Position numbers and translations under genes: made by a program
Shown here: piece after piece, positions 31,924 through 40,920 of the stretch
Position numbering within the stretch: the stretch's first letter is position 1
How the letters are laid out: each line of letters begins with the position of its first letter
Source of the DNA: Streptomyces sp. NBC_01224
GTDB lineage: Bacteria; Actinomycetota; Actinomycetes; Streptomycetales; Streptomycetaceae
DNA length: 64,000 nucleotides
NCBI RefSeq assembly: GCF_036002945.1
Contig: NZ_CP108529.1
Span: 4,955,001 to 5,019,000 of the forward strand
Direction of reading: 5' to 3'
The notes under the pieces: model-generated
The model's input: only the letters and a program-made list of their open reading frames with translations
Databases searched by the model: none
What the model was told of the DNA's origin: nothing

Positions 31924-34167
31924 TCAGGGACCCTGCGTAGCGCCGTTGGTCTGACCGCCGCGGCCGCCGGTGTTCCCGCCGATCATGCCCGGCGGGATGC
32001 TCATGCCGGGGAACGGATTCTTGCCGCCGGGCTTCTTGCCGGGCTTCTTGCCCCCGGGGCCCGGCCTGCCGTGGTCCTCGTCATCGCCGTGCTGCTCCGG
32101 CGGGTCCGGGATGTTGACGGTGTTGAAGGCGGGGGCGGGCACTCCATTGAGGGCGCCCGTCATCGCGTCACGCCAGATCGGTCCGGGGACCTGTCCGCCG
32201 TACACCTTGTCCTGGTACACGCCGCCGATGGTGATGCGCTCCATCTCGACGCTCTGGGACGGGCTGCCGACCCAGACCGCGCCGGACATGTTCGGCGTGT
32301 AGCCGACGAACCAGGCGTTCTTACGGGCGTCGGTCGTACCGGTCTTGCCCGCGTTGTCGCGGCTCTGGAGGCCGGCCTGCTGGCCCGTACCGGAGTCGAC
32401 CACGCCGCGCAGCAGGGTGTTGATGGTGTCCGCCGTCGTCTGCGACATCGCCTGCGAGCAGCTGGTCTTCGGTACGGGCAGTGAGGTGCCGTCCGCCGTC
32501 TTCACCGACTCGATGGCTATCGGTGTGCAGTACGTACCGCGGTTGGCGAAGGCGGCGTAGGCACTGGCCATCGTCAGCGGCGACAGGCCATTGGAACCGA
32601 GGGTCAGTGTGGACGGGTTCTGCGGCAGCTTGGTGCCGTCGCCCTGCACCACGCCCAGCTTGTCGGTCATCTTCGAGACCGGACACATGCCGATGTCCTG
32701 GAGCATCTGCACGAAGTAGGTGTTGACGGACTTCTCCATCGCCACCTTCAGCGGGTACGGCCCCTTCTCGGACTCGCTCTCGTTCTCCAGGTGATACTTC
32801 GGGGTGCCGTCGTTGACCCATGGCTTCCCGCAGGACTGCACCGTGTCCGGGTAGTCCATCTCGTACGGGGAGGGGTAGATCTGCGTGGCCGGCTTGCCGC
32901 CCTCTATGGCCGCGGCGGCGAGGAACGGCTTGAACGTCGAACCGGTCGGGAAGCCGTAGTTCGAGCCGCCCATGCTCTTGTTGACCGAGTAGTTGTACTG
33001 GGTCTCGTTGGACCCGAAGCCGTACGGCTTGGACTGGCCCATTCCCATGACCTTGCCGGTGCCCGGCTGGACCAGCGTCACGGCCGTCGCGACCTTGTCC
33101 GACTTGTAGACGTGGCTCTTGATCGAACTCTGCACCGACTCCTGGGACTGCGGGTCGAGCGTCGTCCGGACTGTCAGACCGCCCCGGTTCCAGATCTTGG
33201 CCCGGTCCTCCTTGGTCTTGCCGAAGACCGGGTCGGAGAGAAAGACCTGGCGTACGTAGTCGCAGAAGAAACCGGCTCCGCTGACGGCCGTGATGCAGCC
33301 GTTCTGCGGCTTCTTGACCTTCAGCTTGATCGGGTTCGACTTCGCCTTGTCGGCCTCGGCCTGCGAGATGTCCCCGACATCGGCCATGCGCTGGAGCACG
33401 GTGTTGCGGCGCTTGGTCGCCTCGGCGGTGTCGTTGACCGGGTCGTAGCGGCTCGGCGACTGCACGATGCCGGCCAGCAGCGCGGACTCCCCCAGCGTCA
33501 GGTCCTTCGCGTGCTTGGAGAAGTAGCGCTGCGAGGCGGCCTCGACGCCGTACGCCTGCTGCCCGAAGAAGGTGATGTTCAGGTAGTTCGTCAGGATGCG
33601 CTTCTTGCCGAGTTTCTCCTCGACCTGGATCGCGTACTTCAGCTCCTGGATCTTGCGGCCCATGGTCTGCTGAGTGGCCTGCGCGACCTTGTCCGGGTCG
33701 TCGCCGGCCTCCTCGACGAAGACGTTCTTCACGTACTGCTGTGTGAGGGTCGAGGCGCCCTGCGCGGTCCCGCCCTCCTGCACATTGCGGTTCAGCGCGC
33801 GCAGGATGCCCTTGAGGTCGATCGCCCCGTGCTCGTAGAAGCGGGCGTCCTCGATCGCCACGATCGCCTTCTGCATGTACGGCGAGATGTCCTTCAGCTC
33901 GACCACTGTGCGGTCGCGCGAATAGACGGAGGCGATCATTCCGCCCTTGCTGTCCAGGATCGTGGTGCGCTGGCTCAGTGGTGGAGTACGGAGATTGGCC
34001 GGGATCTCGTCGAATCCCTCGACCGTCCCCTTGGTGGCGAGACCCAGTGCTCCGGCGGCCGGCAGCGCGATGCCCGCGAGCACAACTCCGGAAAGTGCGG
34101 CGACACCGAGGAACTTGGCGGCCTGCTGGGTCGTCGTGAGACCCCCGCCCGAGCGCTTCTTTGGCAT
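31924..34167 (-). CDS. class A penicillin-binding protein
   Basis: A 747-residue bifunctional peptidoglycan synthase. One N-terminal TM span (LGVAALSGVVLAGIALPAAG, about 20-40). Glycosyltransferase GT51 domain: VAIEDARFYEHGAIDLKG (catalytic Glu), GASTLTQQYVKN, and RKIQELKYAIQVEEKLGKKR. Transpeptidase domain: SxxK in FPTGSTFKPFL, SxN in KSVNTYF and KTG in AGKTGTTD. The C-terminus is a Pro/Gly/Lys-rich tail. It polymerises and cross-links cell-wall glycan on the outer face of the membrane. It sits divergent from wblA as in S. coelicolor (from memory). Confidence 0.93.
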   Translation of the reverse strand: MPKKRSGGGLTTTQQAAKFLGVAALSGVVLAGIALPAAGALGLATKGTVEGFDEIPANLRTPPLSQRTTILDSKGGMIASVYSRDRTVVELKDISPYMQKAIVAIEDARFYEHGAIDLKGILRALNRNVQEGGTAQGASTLTQQYVKNVFVEEAGDDPDKVAQATQQTMGRKIQELKYAIQVEEKLGKKRILTNYLNITFFGQQAYGVEAASQRYFSKHAKDLTLGESALLAGIVQSPSRYDPVNDTAEATKRRNTVLQRMADVGDISQAEADKAKSNPIKLKVKKPQNGCITAVSGAGFFCDYVRQVFLSDPVFGKTKEDRAKIWNRGGLTVRTTLDPQSQESVQSSIKSHVYKSDKVATAVTLVQPGTGKVMGMGQSKPYGFGSNETQYNYSVNKSMGGSNYGFPTGSTFKPFLAAAAIEGGKPATQIYPSPYEMDYPDTVQSCGKPWVNDGTPKYHLENESESEKGPYPLKVAMEKSVNTYFVQMLQDIGMCPVSKMTDKLGVVQGDGTKLPQNPSTLTLGSNGLSPLTMASAYAAFANRGTYCTPIAIESVKTADGTSLPVPKTSCSQAMSQTTADTINTLLRGVVDSGTGQQAGLQSRDNAGKTGTTDARKNAWFVGYTPNMSGAVWVGSPSQSVEMERITIGGVYQDKVYGGQVPGPIWRDAMTGALNGVPAPAFNTVNIPDPPEQHGDDEDHGRPGPGGKKPGKKPGGKNPFPGMSIPPGMIGGNTGGRGGQTNGATQGP

Positions 34168-34553
34168 GGGGGCAGCCTACGTTCTCATTCGCCGGACACA
34201 CGTATATGCCTTGGCCTAAGCTGCTCACAACTGTCACAGCAGCCCCGTTGCGTATCAACCCTCGTGCACGATCCGGCCACGAGTTCAGGCACTCCCGAAT
34301 TCTCCCCCTGTGTCACCGAACGTCCGTTGTGACCCAGGTGAACTGTCGGGATTCCGCCGGGGCGTTCAGGTATGTCCTCGCCTCACTCCCCTGGGTGATC
34401 TGCCGTATACGCATAGTCCGTTCGGGCCATTCAAGATTGGGCCCGAAGGGGGTGTTGTGCTGTCGCTGCCTTCCGTAACGTCCTCAACTGGCAGCGGTGA
34501 ATATGCCGCTACCGCCGTGGGGGAGCCTCGATTCGGGAGAGGACGGCGCCGTG
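34168..34553. promoter_or_regulatory. wblA upstream region
   Basis: A 386-bp divergent gap. An inverted repeat GTCAC-N12-GTGAC lies at 34312-34333. TATACGCATAGT near 34407-34418 offers -10-like boxes for wblA, which would give a leader of over 100 nt. The long leader fits the heavily regulated nature of wblA. No gene is supported here. Confidence 0.4.
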
Positions 34554-34904
34554 ATGGGCTGGGTAACCGACTGGAGTGCGCAGGCAGCCTGCCGCACTAC
34601 CGATCCGGATGAACTGTTCGTACAAGGGGCAGCGCAGAACAGGGCCAAGGCGGTGTGCACCGGATGCCCGGTGCGGACCGAGTGCCTGGCCGATGCGCTG
34701 GACAATCGCGTCGAATTCGGCGTATGGGGCGGAATGACGGAGCGGGAGCGCCGCGCACTGCTGCGCAGGCGGCCCACTGTCACGTCCTGGCGCCGACTGC
34801 TGGAGACCGCGCGCAGCGAGTACGAGCAGTCCACGGGCATCCTGCCCGTGGCGATCGGGCTGGACGACGACGAACTGCACGAGAGGTACGCCGCGGTGGG
34901 GTAG
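34554..34904 (+). CDS. wblA: WhiB-like regulator WblA
   Basis: A 116-residue WhiB-like iron-sulfur protein. Four cysteines at 13, 35, 38 and 44 (CRTTDPDELF, CTGCPVRTEC) bind a 4Fe-4S cluster; GVWGGMTERERRALLRRR is the WhiB turn and basic DNA-contact tail. The sequence MGWVTDWSAQAACRTTDPDE matches what I recall of WblA (SCO3579), a global regulator of development and antibiotic production that acts with the housekeeping sigma factor. Start ATG 34554 (GTG 34551 is possible) with GGGAGAGGA upstream; the frame is open to 34497. Divergent from a PBP gene. Confidence 0.92.
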   Translation: MGWVTDWSAQAACRTTDPDELFVQGAAQNRAKAVCTGCPVRTECLADALDNRVEFGVWGGMTERERRALLRRRPTVTSWRRLLETARSEYEQSTGILPVAIGLDDDELHERYAAVG

Positions 34905-34917
34905 AGCGGACGGGCGG

Positions 34918-36297
34918 CTACGCAGCTCCGGCCGGGGTGGAACCGGTCGCGAGCCGGTCCCCGATGGCCCGAAGCCCCGCGAGGTCATGTACGTCACCGG
35001 GCAGCGCGGCCACTTGGGTCACGGCGACCTCGGGGTGCAGGGCGGTGAAGCGGTCGCGTGTGCGCTGTTCGCGCGCGACCACCTGCATCCGTTCCGCGTG
35101 CAGCCGCAACAGACCTGCGGTCAGCTGCTCGACGGAAGCGGCCTCGGTCACGGTCTCGGTCCTGGCTGCGACTTCGGGAGCCGGTTCGGGATCTGGCTCG
35201 CGGTCTTCGAGGTCCTCGTGCTCGGAAGGATCGGGATCGGCAACGGCTTCGGGAGAGGCGACCGACCAGTCGGCCGGGTCACGAAGTCCAGCCTTCCCGG
35301 CCGTCTGATCCACAATGCCGACCCCGTCAAGATTTTCTGCGGCCGCAAGTGCGAGCTCGGCAGAGAGCCGGGCGGCGTCGCTGCCATGGACACGGTTGAG
35401 CACCATGCCGGCCAGCGGCATGTCCTCCGCGGCCAGCCGTTCCACGAAGTACGCCGCCTCGCGCAGCGCGTCACGCTCCGGTGTCGCGACCACGAGGAAC
35501 GCCGTACCGGGCGCCTGCAGCAGTTTGTACGTGGCGTCGGCCCGGGTGCGGAAGCCGCCGAACATGGTGTCCATCGCCGCCACGAAGGTCTGTACGTCGC
35601 GCAGGAACTGACCGCCGAGCAACTTGCCGAGGGTGCCGGTCATCATCGACATGCCCACGTTGAGGAACTTCATCCCTGCCCGGCCGCCCATCTTCGCCGG
35701 GGCCATCAGCAGCTTGATGAACTTTCCGTCCAGGAATGAACCGAGCCGCTTCGGTGCATCCAGGAAGTCCAGCGCGGAGCGCGACGGCGGGGTGTCGACG
35801 ATGATCAGGTCCCACTCGTTGCGCGCGCGCAGCTGCCCGAGCTTCTCCATCGCCATGTACTCCTGTGTGCCCGCGAAACCGGCAGACAGGGACTGGTAGA
35901 AGGGGTTCTCCAGGATCGCGCGGGCCCGCTCGCCGTCCGCGTGCGCCTCGACGATCTCGTCGAAGGTCCGCTTCATGTCGAGCATCATGGCGTGCAGTTC
36001 CCCGGCGCCCTCGCCATCGATGCCCGACACCCGGCGCGGGATGTTGTCCAGCGAGTCGATGCCCATGGACTGGGCGAGCCTGCGCGCAGGGTCGATGGTG
36101 AGGACGACGACCTTACGGCCGCGCTCGGCCGCCCGTACGCCCAGCGCCGCGGCGGTCGTGGTCTTGCCGACCCCACCCGAACCGCAGCACACGACGATCC
36201 GGATGCCGGGGTCGTCGAGCAGTGCGTCGGTGTCCAGCGCGGGTGCGGGTGCGGTGGCTCTGTCTGTGGCCGTGTCCGCGTCCGTGCCCTGTGTCAT
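34918..36297 (-). CDS. ArsA/GET3-type ATPase (second of pair)
   Basis: A 459-residue P-loop ATPase of the ArsA/GET3 (SIMIBI) group. Deviant Walker A CCGSGGVGKTTTAAALG at about residue 38, switch I DPARRLAQSMGID, switch II VDTPPSRSALDFLDAP, then helical parts. A Pro/Glu-rich stretch (DPDPSEHEDLEDREPDPEPA) interrupts the C-terminal part. The role in Streptomyces is not settled; homologues were called ion-transporting ATPase. Overlaps the gene upstream by ATGA. Ends 13 bp from the convergent wblA stop. Confidence 0.87.
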   Translation of the reverse strand: MTQGTDADTATDRATAPAPALDTDALLDDPGIRIVVCCGSGGVGKTTTAAALGVRAAERGRKVVVLTIDPARRLAQSMGIDSLDNIPRRVSGIDGEGAGELHAMMLDMKRTFDEIVEAHADGERARAILENPFYQSLSAGFAGTQEYMAMEKLGQLRARNEWDLIIVDTPPSRSALDFLDAPKRLGSFLDGKFIKLLMAPAKMGGRAGMKFLNVGMSMMTGTLGKLLGGQFLRDVQTFVAAMDTMFGGFRTRADATYKLLQAPGTAFLVVATPERDALREAAYFVERLAAEDMPLAGMVLNRVHGSDAARLSAELALAAAENLDGVGIVDQTAGKAGLRDPADWSVASPEAVADPDPSEHEDLEDREPDPEPAPEVAARTETVTEAASVEQLTAGLLRLHAERMQVVAREQRTRDRFTALHPEVAVTQVAALPGDVHDLAGLRAIGDRLATGSTPAGAA

Positions 36298-37280
36298 GTA
36301 CCCACCCCTTGTCCCACCCCTTCGCCCACGCCCTGCTTGCGGAGTTCGGTCGCCAGGTCGTAGAGCCCGGCCGGGTCCATGCCCTCGCCGATCAGCGGGA
36401 GTTCGTACCCCGGCAGCTCCAGGCCCGCGAGCACCTCGCGCTGCTCGCGCTCCAGCTCGACCCGCTGGGCATGCTCGGCCGCCTGCTCGACCAAGGGGCG
36501 TACGAGCCCTGCGGAGCCGGTCACGCCCGCCCGGGTCAGCGCCTTGGCGATCTCCTTGCGGCGGCCGCCCGCGGCGGTGCGCAGCGCGTCCTCGTCCAGC
36601 AGATGCGGTCGCACCATGTTCACGATGACCCGGCCGACCGGCAGTTCGGCGGCCCGCAGCTCCGCGATGCCGTCCGCGGTCTCCTGGACCGGCATCTCCT
36701 CGAGCAGCGTCACCAGATGGACAGCAGTTTCCGGGGACTTCAGCACCCGCATCACGGCCTGCGCCTGATTGTGTATCGGGCCGATCCGGGCCAGCCCCGC
36801 CACCTCGTCGTTCACATTGAGGAAGCGGGTGATGCGCCCGGTGGGCGGGGCGTCCATGATCACGTAGTCGTAGATGTACCGGTTCTGCTTGTCCTTGCGG
36901 CGTACGGCTTCGCAGGCCTTGCCGGTCAGCAGTACGTCCCGTACACCGGGCGCGATCGTGGTGGCGAAGTCGATCGCTCCGAGCTTCTTGAGCGCCCGGC
37001 CCGCGCTGCCGAGCTTGTAGAACATCTGGAGGTAGTCGAGAAGGGCGCGTTCGGCGTCGATCGCGAGGGCGTACACCTCGCCGCCGCCCGGCGCGACGGC
37101 GATCTTGCGCTCCTCGTACGGAAGGGGCTCCGTCTCGAAGAGCTGGGCGATGCCCTGCCTGCCCTCGACCTCCACGAGGAGGGTCCGCCTGCCCTCGGTC
37201 GCGAGGGCGAGCGCGAGGGCGGCGGCGACCGTGGTCTTACCGGTACCACCCTTGCCGCTGACGACCTGGAACCTGCTCAC
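36294..37280 (-). CDS. ArsA/GET3-type ATPase (first of pair)
   Basis: A 328-residue P-loop ATPase with Walker A GKGGTGKTTVAAALALAL at residue 9, VEVEGRQGIAQLF and switch II VIMDAPPTGRITRFLNV. It pairs with the next gene; two half-like subunits may form a heterodimer as ArsA halves do. GTG start at 37280 lies 7 nt behind TAGGCT (minus strand), so the mRNA is leaderless. C-terminal residues GVGEGVGQGVGT form a small repeat. Confidence 0.88.
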   Translation of the reverse strand: MSRFQVVSGKGGTGKTTVAAALALALATEGRRTLLVEVEGRQGIAQLFETEPLPYEERKIAVAPGGGEVYALAIDAERALLDYLQMFYKLGSAGRALKKLGAIDFATTIAPGVRDVLLTGKACEAVRRKDKQNRYIYDYVIMDAPPTGRITRFLNVNDEVAGLARIGPIHNQAQAVMRVLKSPETAVHLVTLLEEMPVQETADGIAELRAAELPVGRVIVNMVRPHLLDEDALRTAAGGRRKEIAKALTRAGVTGSAGLVRPLVEQAAEHAQRVELEREQREVLAGLELPGYELPLIGEGMDPAGLYDLATELRKQGVGEGVGQGVGT

Positions 37281-37287
37281 GTATTCG

Positions 37288-37345
37288 AGCCTAACCAGTC
37301 GGGCCGCGGGCTACGCACGAGGCTGTGCGTGCCAGGCATTACAGT
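37288..37345. promoter_or_regulatory. divergent pair of leaderless promoters
   Basis: TAGGCT (minus strand, 37293-37288) 7 nt before the ATPase GTG and TACAGT (37340-37345) 6 nt before the DUF4177 ATG. Both starts lack ribosome sites, fitting leaderless transcripts. Confidence 0.6.
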
Positions 37346-37351
37346 CGGGCC

Positions 37352-37510
37352 ATGACCAAGTGGGAATACGCGACCGTGCCCCTTCTCGTGCACGCGACCA
37401 AGCAGATTCTGGACACCTGGGGCGAGGACGGCTGGGAGCTGGTCCAGGTCGTTCCCGGCCCGAACAACCCCGAGCAGCTCGTGGCCTACCTGAAGCGGGA
37501 GAAGGCGTAG
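37352..37510 (+). CDS. DUF4177 small protein
   Basis: A 52-residue protein: MTKWEYATVPLLVHATKQIL, DTWGEDGWELVQVVPGP. The DUF4177 pattern (KWEY, GEDGWELV) is clear; function unknown. Leaderless ATG at 37352. The TAG stop overlaps the GTG of the RidA gene by one base (TAGTG), so the two are coupled. Confidence 0.88.
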   Translation: MTKWEYATVPLLVHATKQILDTWGEDGWELVQVVPGPNNPEQLVAYLKREKA

Positions 37511-37980
37511 TGGCGGGCGCCGTCGAGGCGAAGCTCGCCGAGCTCGGGCTGACGCTGCCGGACGTCGTGCCGCCGCTGGCCTCGTACCAGCCGGCCGTGC
37601 AGTCGGGGGTGTACGTATACACCTCCGGCCAGCTCCCGATGGTGGACGGCAAGCTCGCCGTCACCGGCAAGGTCGGCGCGGAGGTCACGCCCGACGAGGC
37701 CAAGGAACTGGCGAAGACCTGCGCGCTCAACGCGCTGGCCGCCGTGAAGTCCGTCGCGGGCGACCTGGACCGGATCGCACGAGTCGTGAAGGTCGTGGGC
37801 TTCGTCGCCTCGGCATCCGACTTCACCGGGCAGCCGGCCGTGATCAACGGCGCCAGTGAGCTGCTGGGGGCGGTCCTCGGCGACAAGGGCGTGCATGCGC
37901 GCAGCGCGGTGGGCGTCGCGGTGCTGCCGCTGGACGCGCCGGTGGAGGTCGAGGTCCAGGTCGAGCTGGTCGGGGCCTGA
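37510..37980 (+). CDS. RidA/YjgF-family protein
   Basis: A 156-residue RidA (YjgF/YER057c/UK114) protein. Members deaminate reactive enamine/imine intermediates. Seen: VYVYTSGQLPMVDGKLAVTG, AALNALAAVKSVAGDLDRI-like helix and VKVVGFVASASDFTGQPAVI; the C-terminal segment ARSAVGVAVLPLDAPVEVEV carries the Arg that binds substrate carboxylate. GTG at 37510 coupled to DUF4177. Confidence 0.9.
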   Translation: MAGAVEAKLAELGLTLPDVVPPLASYQPAVQSGVYVYTSGQLPMVDGKLAVTGKVGAEVTPDEAKELAKTCALNALAAVKSVAGDLDRIARVVKVVGFVASASDFTGQPAVINGASELLGAVLGDKGVHARSAVGVAVLPLDAPVEVEVQVELVGA

Positions 37981-38110
37981 GCCGTAGGTCTGCTGCGGGT
38001 GGTCTGTCGGGGCCCGAACCGTGCGTCTGTTGCGGGTCGCAGGCGTCGCTCGCTGCCGTGCACCGCGGTCCTCAGGGCCTGAGCCGTACGCCCGCCGTGG
38101 TCCTCGGGCG
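37972..38110 (+). repeat. degenerate repeats across the RidA stop codon
   Basis: GGGGCCTGAGCCGTAGG at 37972, GGGGCCCGAACCGTGCG at 38009 and GGGCCTGAGCCGTACG at 38075. The last two continue with CGCTCGCTGCCGT blocks. The first copy contains the RidA stop codon. Confidence 0.55.
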
Positions 38111-38137
38111 CTCGCTGCCGTCCGCTGTCGATTCCCT

Positions 38138-38170
38138 GATCCCGTCCGGTCGTGATGACCGGGCGGGATC
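38138..38170 (+). terminator. terminator after RidA
   Basis: GATCCCGTCCGGTC, loop GTGAT, GACCGGGCGGGATC: a 14-bp stem with one G-T pair. Confidence 0.75.
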
Positions 38171-38239
38171 ATGTGTACGGGGCATGTACGGATCAACGTG
38201 CCTCTCGAACATCGTCGCGGTTCCGGATAGCCTCCGGCC

Positions 38240-39148
38240 ATGTCCAATGGTCAGTGGTACCCACCGGAATGGCCCGACCGGATCCGGGCACTCGCCGCAG
38301 GCGAGCTGACGGCCGCGACCCCGAAGCGGGCCGCCACCGTGATGCTGCTCCGGGATCCTGCCGCTGACACCGAGGGCGGCCCCGCCGTCCACATGCTGCG
38401 CCGCCGCGCATCCATGGCCTTTGCCGGCGGGGCGTACGCCTATCCGGGTGGCGGGGTCGATCCGCGCGATGACGACCGGCTCGTCGGCTGGGCCGGACCC
38501 GCGCTGGAGAGCTGGGCCGAGCGGCTCGGCGTCGATACACCGGCCGAGGCGCAGGCCATCGTCTGCGCGGCGGTCCGTGAGACGTACGAGGAGGCGGGTG
38601 TTCTCCTCGCCGGCCCGACCGCCGACACGGTCGTCAGCGACACCACCGGCCCCGGCTGGGAGGCCGACCGCGAGGCACTGGTCGCCCGCGAGCTTTCCTT
38701 CGCCGAGTTCCTGGACCGGCGGGGTCTGGTGCTGCGCTCCGATCTGCTGGGTGCCTGGGCGCGCTGGATCACCCCCGAGTTCGAACCGCGCCGCTACGAC
38801 ACCTGGTTCTTCGTCGCCGTGCTCCCCGAGGGCCAGCGCACCCGCAACGCCTCCACAGAGGCCGACCGCACGGTGTGGACAGCGCCCGGAGAGGCCGCCG
38901 ACGGGTACGACAGGGGCGAGCTGCTGATGATGCCGCCGACCGTGTCGACGCTGCGGACGCTCAGACCGTACGGGACAGCCGCCGAGGCCCTGAAGGCGGC
39001 GGATTCCCAGGACCTCACCCCCGTACTGGCACAGGCGCGGCTGGAGGGTGACGAGTTGGTGCTGAGCTGGCCGGGACACGACGAGTTCACCAAGCACATC
39101 CCGAGCGGGCCGACAGGTGCAGGTGGCGCGGGAGGTGAAGCTGTATGA
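38240..39148 (+). CDS. NUDIX hydrolase (NUDT19-like)
   Basis: A 302-residue NUDIX-domain hydrolase of the long type: MLRRRASMAFAGGAYAYPGG, a partly spaced Nudix box AAVRETYEEAGVLL and YDTWFFVAVLPEGQRTRN, with LDRRGLVLRSDLL between. It cleaves a nucleoside-diphosphate-linked compound, perhaps CoA derivatives. ATG at 38240 lies 6 nt behind TAGCCT (leaderless). Coupled to the MBL gene by ATGA. Confidence 0.88.
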   Translation: MSNGQWYPPEWPDRIRALAAGELTAATPKRAATVMLLRDPAADTEGGPAVHMLRRRASMAFAGGAYAYPGGGVDPRDDDRLVGWAGPALESWAERLGVDTPAEAQAIVCAAVRETYEEAGVLLAGPTADTVVSDTTGPGWEADREALVARELSFAEFLDRRGLVLRSDLLGAWARWITPEFEPRRYDTWFFVAVLPEGQRTRNASTEADRTVWTAPGEAADGYDRGELLMMPPTVSTLRTLRPYGTAAEALKAADSQDLTPVLAQARLEGDELVLSWPGHDEFTKHIPSGPTGAGGAGGEAV

Positions 39149-39975
39149 GCGACGCGGCCGCGCTGCCCGGCCAGCCACGCGGCGGGGTGCTGTCCGGCCC
39201 CGCCACCGCCCGTACCGTCAACGTCCTCGCCCCCAACGCCTCGGCGATGACGCTGGACGGCACCAACACCTGGATCGTCGCCGAGCCCGACTCCGACCTG
39301 GCGGTCGTCATCGACCCGGGCCCGCTGGACGACACACATCTGCGGGCCGTCATCGACACCGCCGAGCGGGCGGGCCGCCGGATCGCGCTCACCCTGCTCA
39401 CTCACGGGCACCCGGACCATGCGGAGGGCGCGGCGCGCTTTGCCGAGCTGACCCGTACCGAGGTGCGCGCCCTGGACCCGGTGCTGCGCCTCGGCGGCGA
39501 GGGCCTGACCGCGGGCGATGTGATCACCACCGGGGGCCTGGAGCTGCACGTCGTGCCGACCCCCGGGCACACCGCGGACTCGCTCTCCTTCCATCTGCCC
39601 GCCGACCGGGCGGTGCTGACGGGGGACACGATCCTCGGACGCGGCACCACGGTCGTCGCGCATCCGGACGGGCGGCTCGGCGACTACCTCGACTCGCTGC
39701 GGAGGCTGCGTTCGCTGACAGTCGACGACGGCGTGCACACGGTGCTGCCGGGGCACGGCCCGGTGCTGGAGGACGCGCAGGGCGCGGTCGAGTTCTACCT
39801 CGCACACCGCGCGCACCGGCTGGCCCAGGTGGAGACGGCGGTCGAGGCCGGACACCGGACGGCATCGGAGGTGGTGGCGCAGGTGTACGCGGACGTGGAC
39901 CGGTCCCTGTGGCCCGCGGCGGAACTCTCGGTTCTGGCGCAGTTGGAGTACTTGAGCGAGCACGGGCTGATCTAG
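39145..39975 (+). CDS. MBL-fold metallohydrolase (LACTB2-like)
   Basis: A 276-residue metallo-beta-lactamase fold enzyme: TNTWIVAEPDS, the metal site LTHGHPDHAEGA (HxHxDH), PTPGHTADSLSFHL, TGDTILGRG and LPGHGPVLEDA, followed by a C-terminal helical part (VYADVDRSLWPAAELSVLAQ) as in LACTB2-like ribonucleases/thioesterases. Substrate uncertain. ATG overlaps the NUDIX stop. Confidence 0.9.
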   Translation: MSDAAALPGQPRGGVLSGPATARTVNVLAPNASAMTLDGTNTWIVAEPDSDLAVVIDPGPLDDTHLRAVIDTAERAGRRIALTLLTHGHPDHAEGAARFAELTRTEVRALDPVLRLGGEGLTAGDVITTGGLELHVVPTPGHTADSLSFHLPADRAVLTGDTILGRGTTVVAHPDGRLGDYLDSLRRLRSLTVDDGVHTVLPGHGPVLEDAQGAVEFYLAHRAHRLAQVETAVEAGHRTASEVVAQVYADVDRSLWPAAELSVLAQLEYLSEHGLI

Positions 39976-39990
39976 GACGGAACGGATATG

Positions 39991-40022
39991 CGCAAGGCCC
40001 CGCCGTGCGGCAGGGCCTTGCG
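39991..40022. terminator. terminator between MBL and crp genes
   Basis: CGCAAGGCCC and GGGCCTTGCG around a 12-nt loop, between convergent genes. Confidence 0.8.
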
Positions 40023-40061
40023 TACGGAGACGGCGTGCGGTCGGGGCCGACCGGCGGGCGG

Positions 40062-40736
40062 CTAGCGGGACCGCTTGGCCAGGCGCTCCACGTCCAGCAG
40101 GATCACGGCGCGCGCCTCCAGGCGCAGCCAGCCGCGTCCGGCGAAGTCGGCGAGCGCCTTGTTGACCGTCTCGCGGGAGGCGCCGACCAGCTGGGCCAGC
40201 TCTTCCTGGGTCAGGTCGTGGACGACATGGATGCCTTCCTCGGACTGGACGCCGAAACGGCGCGACAGGTCGAGGAGGGCGCGGGCGACACGGCCCGGTA
40301 CGTCCGAGAAGACCAGATCGGACATCTGGTCGTTGGTCTTGCGCAGCCGGCGGGCGACGGCGCGCAGCAGGGCCGTGGCCACCTCGGGGCGGGCGTTCAG
40401 CCAGGGCTGGAGGTCGCCGTGACCGAGGCCGAGGAGCTTGACCTCGGTCAGCGCGGTCGCGGTGGCCGTGCGCGGGCCCGGGTCGAAGAGCGACAGCTCA
40501 CCGATCAGCTCGCCGGGGCCGAGGACCGCCAGCATGTTCTCGCGCCCGTCGGGGGAGGTGCGGTGGAGCTTCACCTTGCCCTCGGTGACCACATAGAGGC
40601 GGTCGCCCGGGTCGCCCTCGTGGAAGAGCGCGTCGCCGCGTGCGAGGGTCACCTCACTCATCGAGGCGCGGAGCTCCGCGGCCTGCTCATCATCGAGCGC
40701 CGCGAAAAGCGGGGCGCGCCGCAGAACGTCGTCCAC
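40062..40736 (-). CDS. crp: Crp (cAMP receptor protein)
   Basis: A 224-residue Crp-family regulator: cNMP-binding domain (ALFHEGDPGDRLYVVTEGKV, GELIGELSLFDPGPRTATAT with the phosphate-binding Glu and Arg), C-helix (LLRAVARRLRKTNDQMSDLV) and helix-turn-helix (LTQEELAQLVGASRETVNKA). It corresponds to the core Streptomyces Crp (SCO3571 from memory), needed for germination and antibiotic control. GTG at 40736 with AAGGAG in front. Distinct from the divergent Crp/Fnr-like gene at 9779. Confidence 0.93.
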   Translation of the reverse strand: MDDVLRRAPLFAALDDEQAAELRASMSEVTLARGDALFHEGDPGDRLYVVTEGKVKLHRTSPDGRENMLAVLGPGELIGELSLFDPGPRTATATALTEVKLLGLGHGDLQPWLNARPEVATALLRAVARRLRKTNDQMSDLVFSDVPGRVARALLDLSRRFGVQSEEGIHVVHDLTQEELAQLVGASRETVNKALADFAGRGWLRLEARAVILLDVERLAKRSR

Positions 40737-40920
40737 GAGTTCTCTCCTTGTCGGCCTGTTCAGGGAACCGTGGTCCCCATCATGCCGGACGGTAAAACAG
40801 TGCGATCAATCACAAACCAGTTTGACGCACGGGCGTGCCGAACCGTGAGGCAGGGGGCCGATCGGGGGTGGATACGCGGCGACCGGGGCGGATGTCAGCG
40901 CGTGGCTCTAGGCTGGCCGA

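Noticed and set aside
32791..34332. Long plus-strand open frame antisense to the class A PBP
   Set aside because: The PBP has all catalytic motifs on the other strand; the antisense frame shows none.
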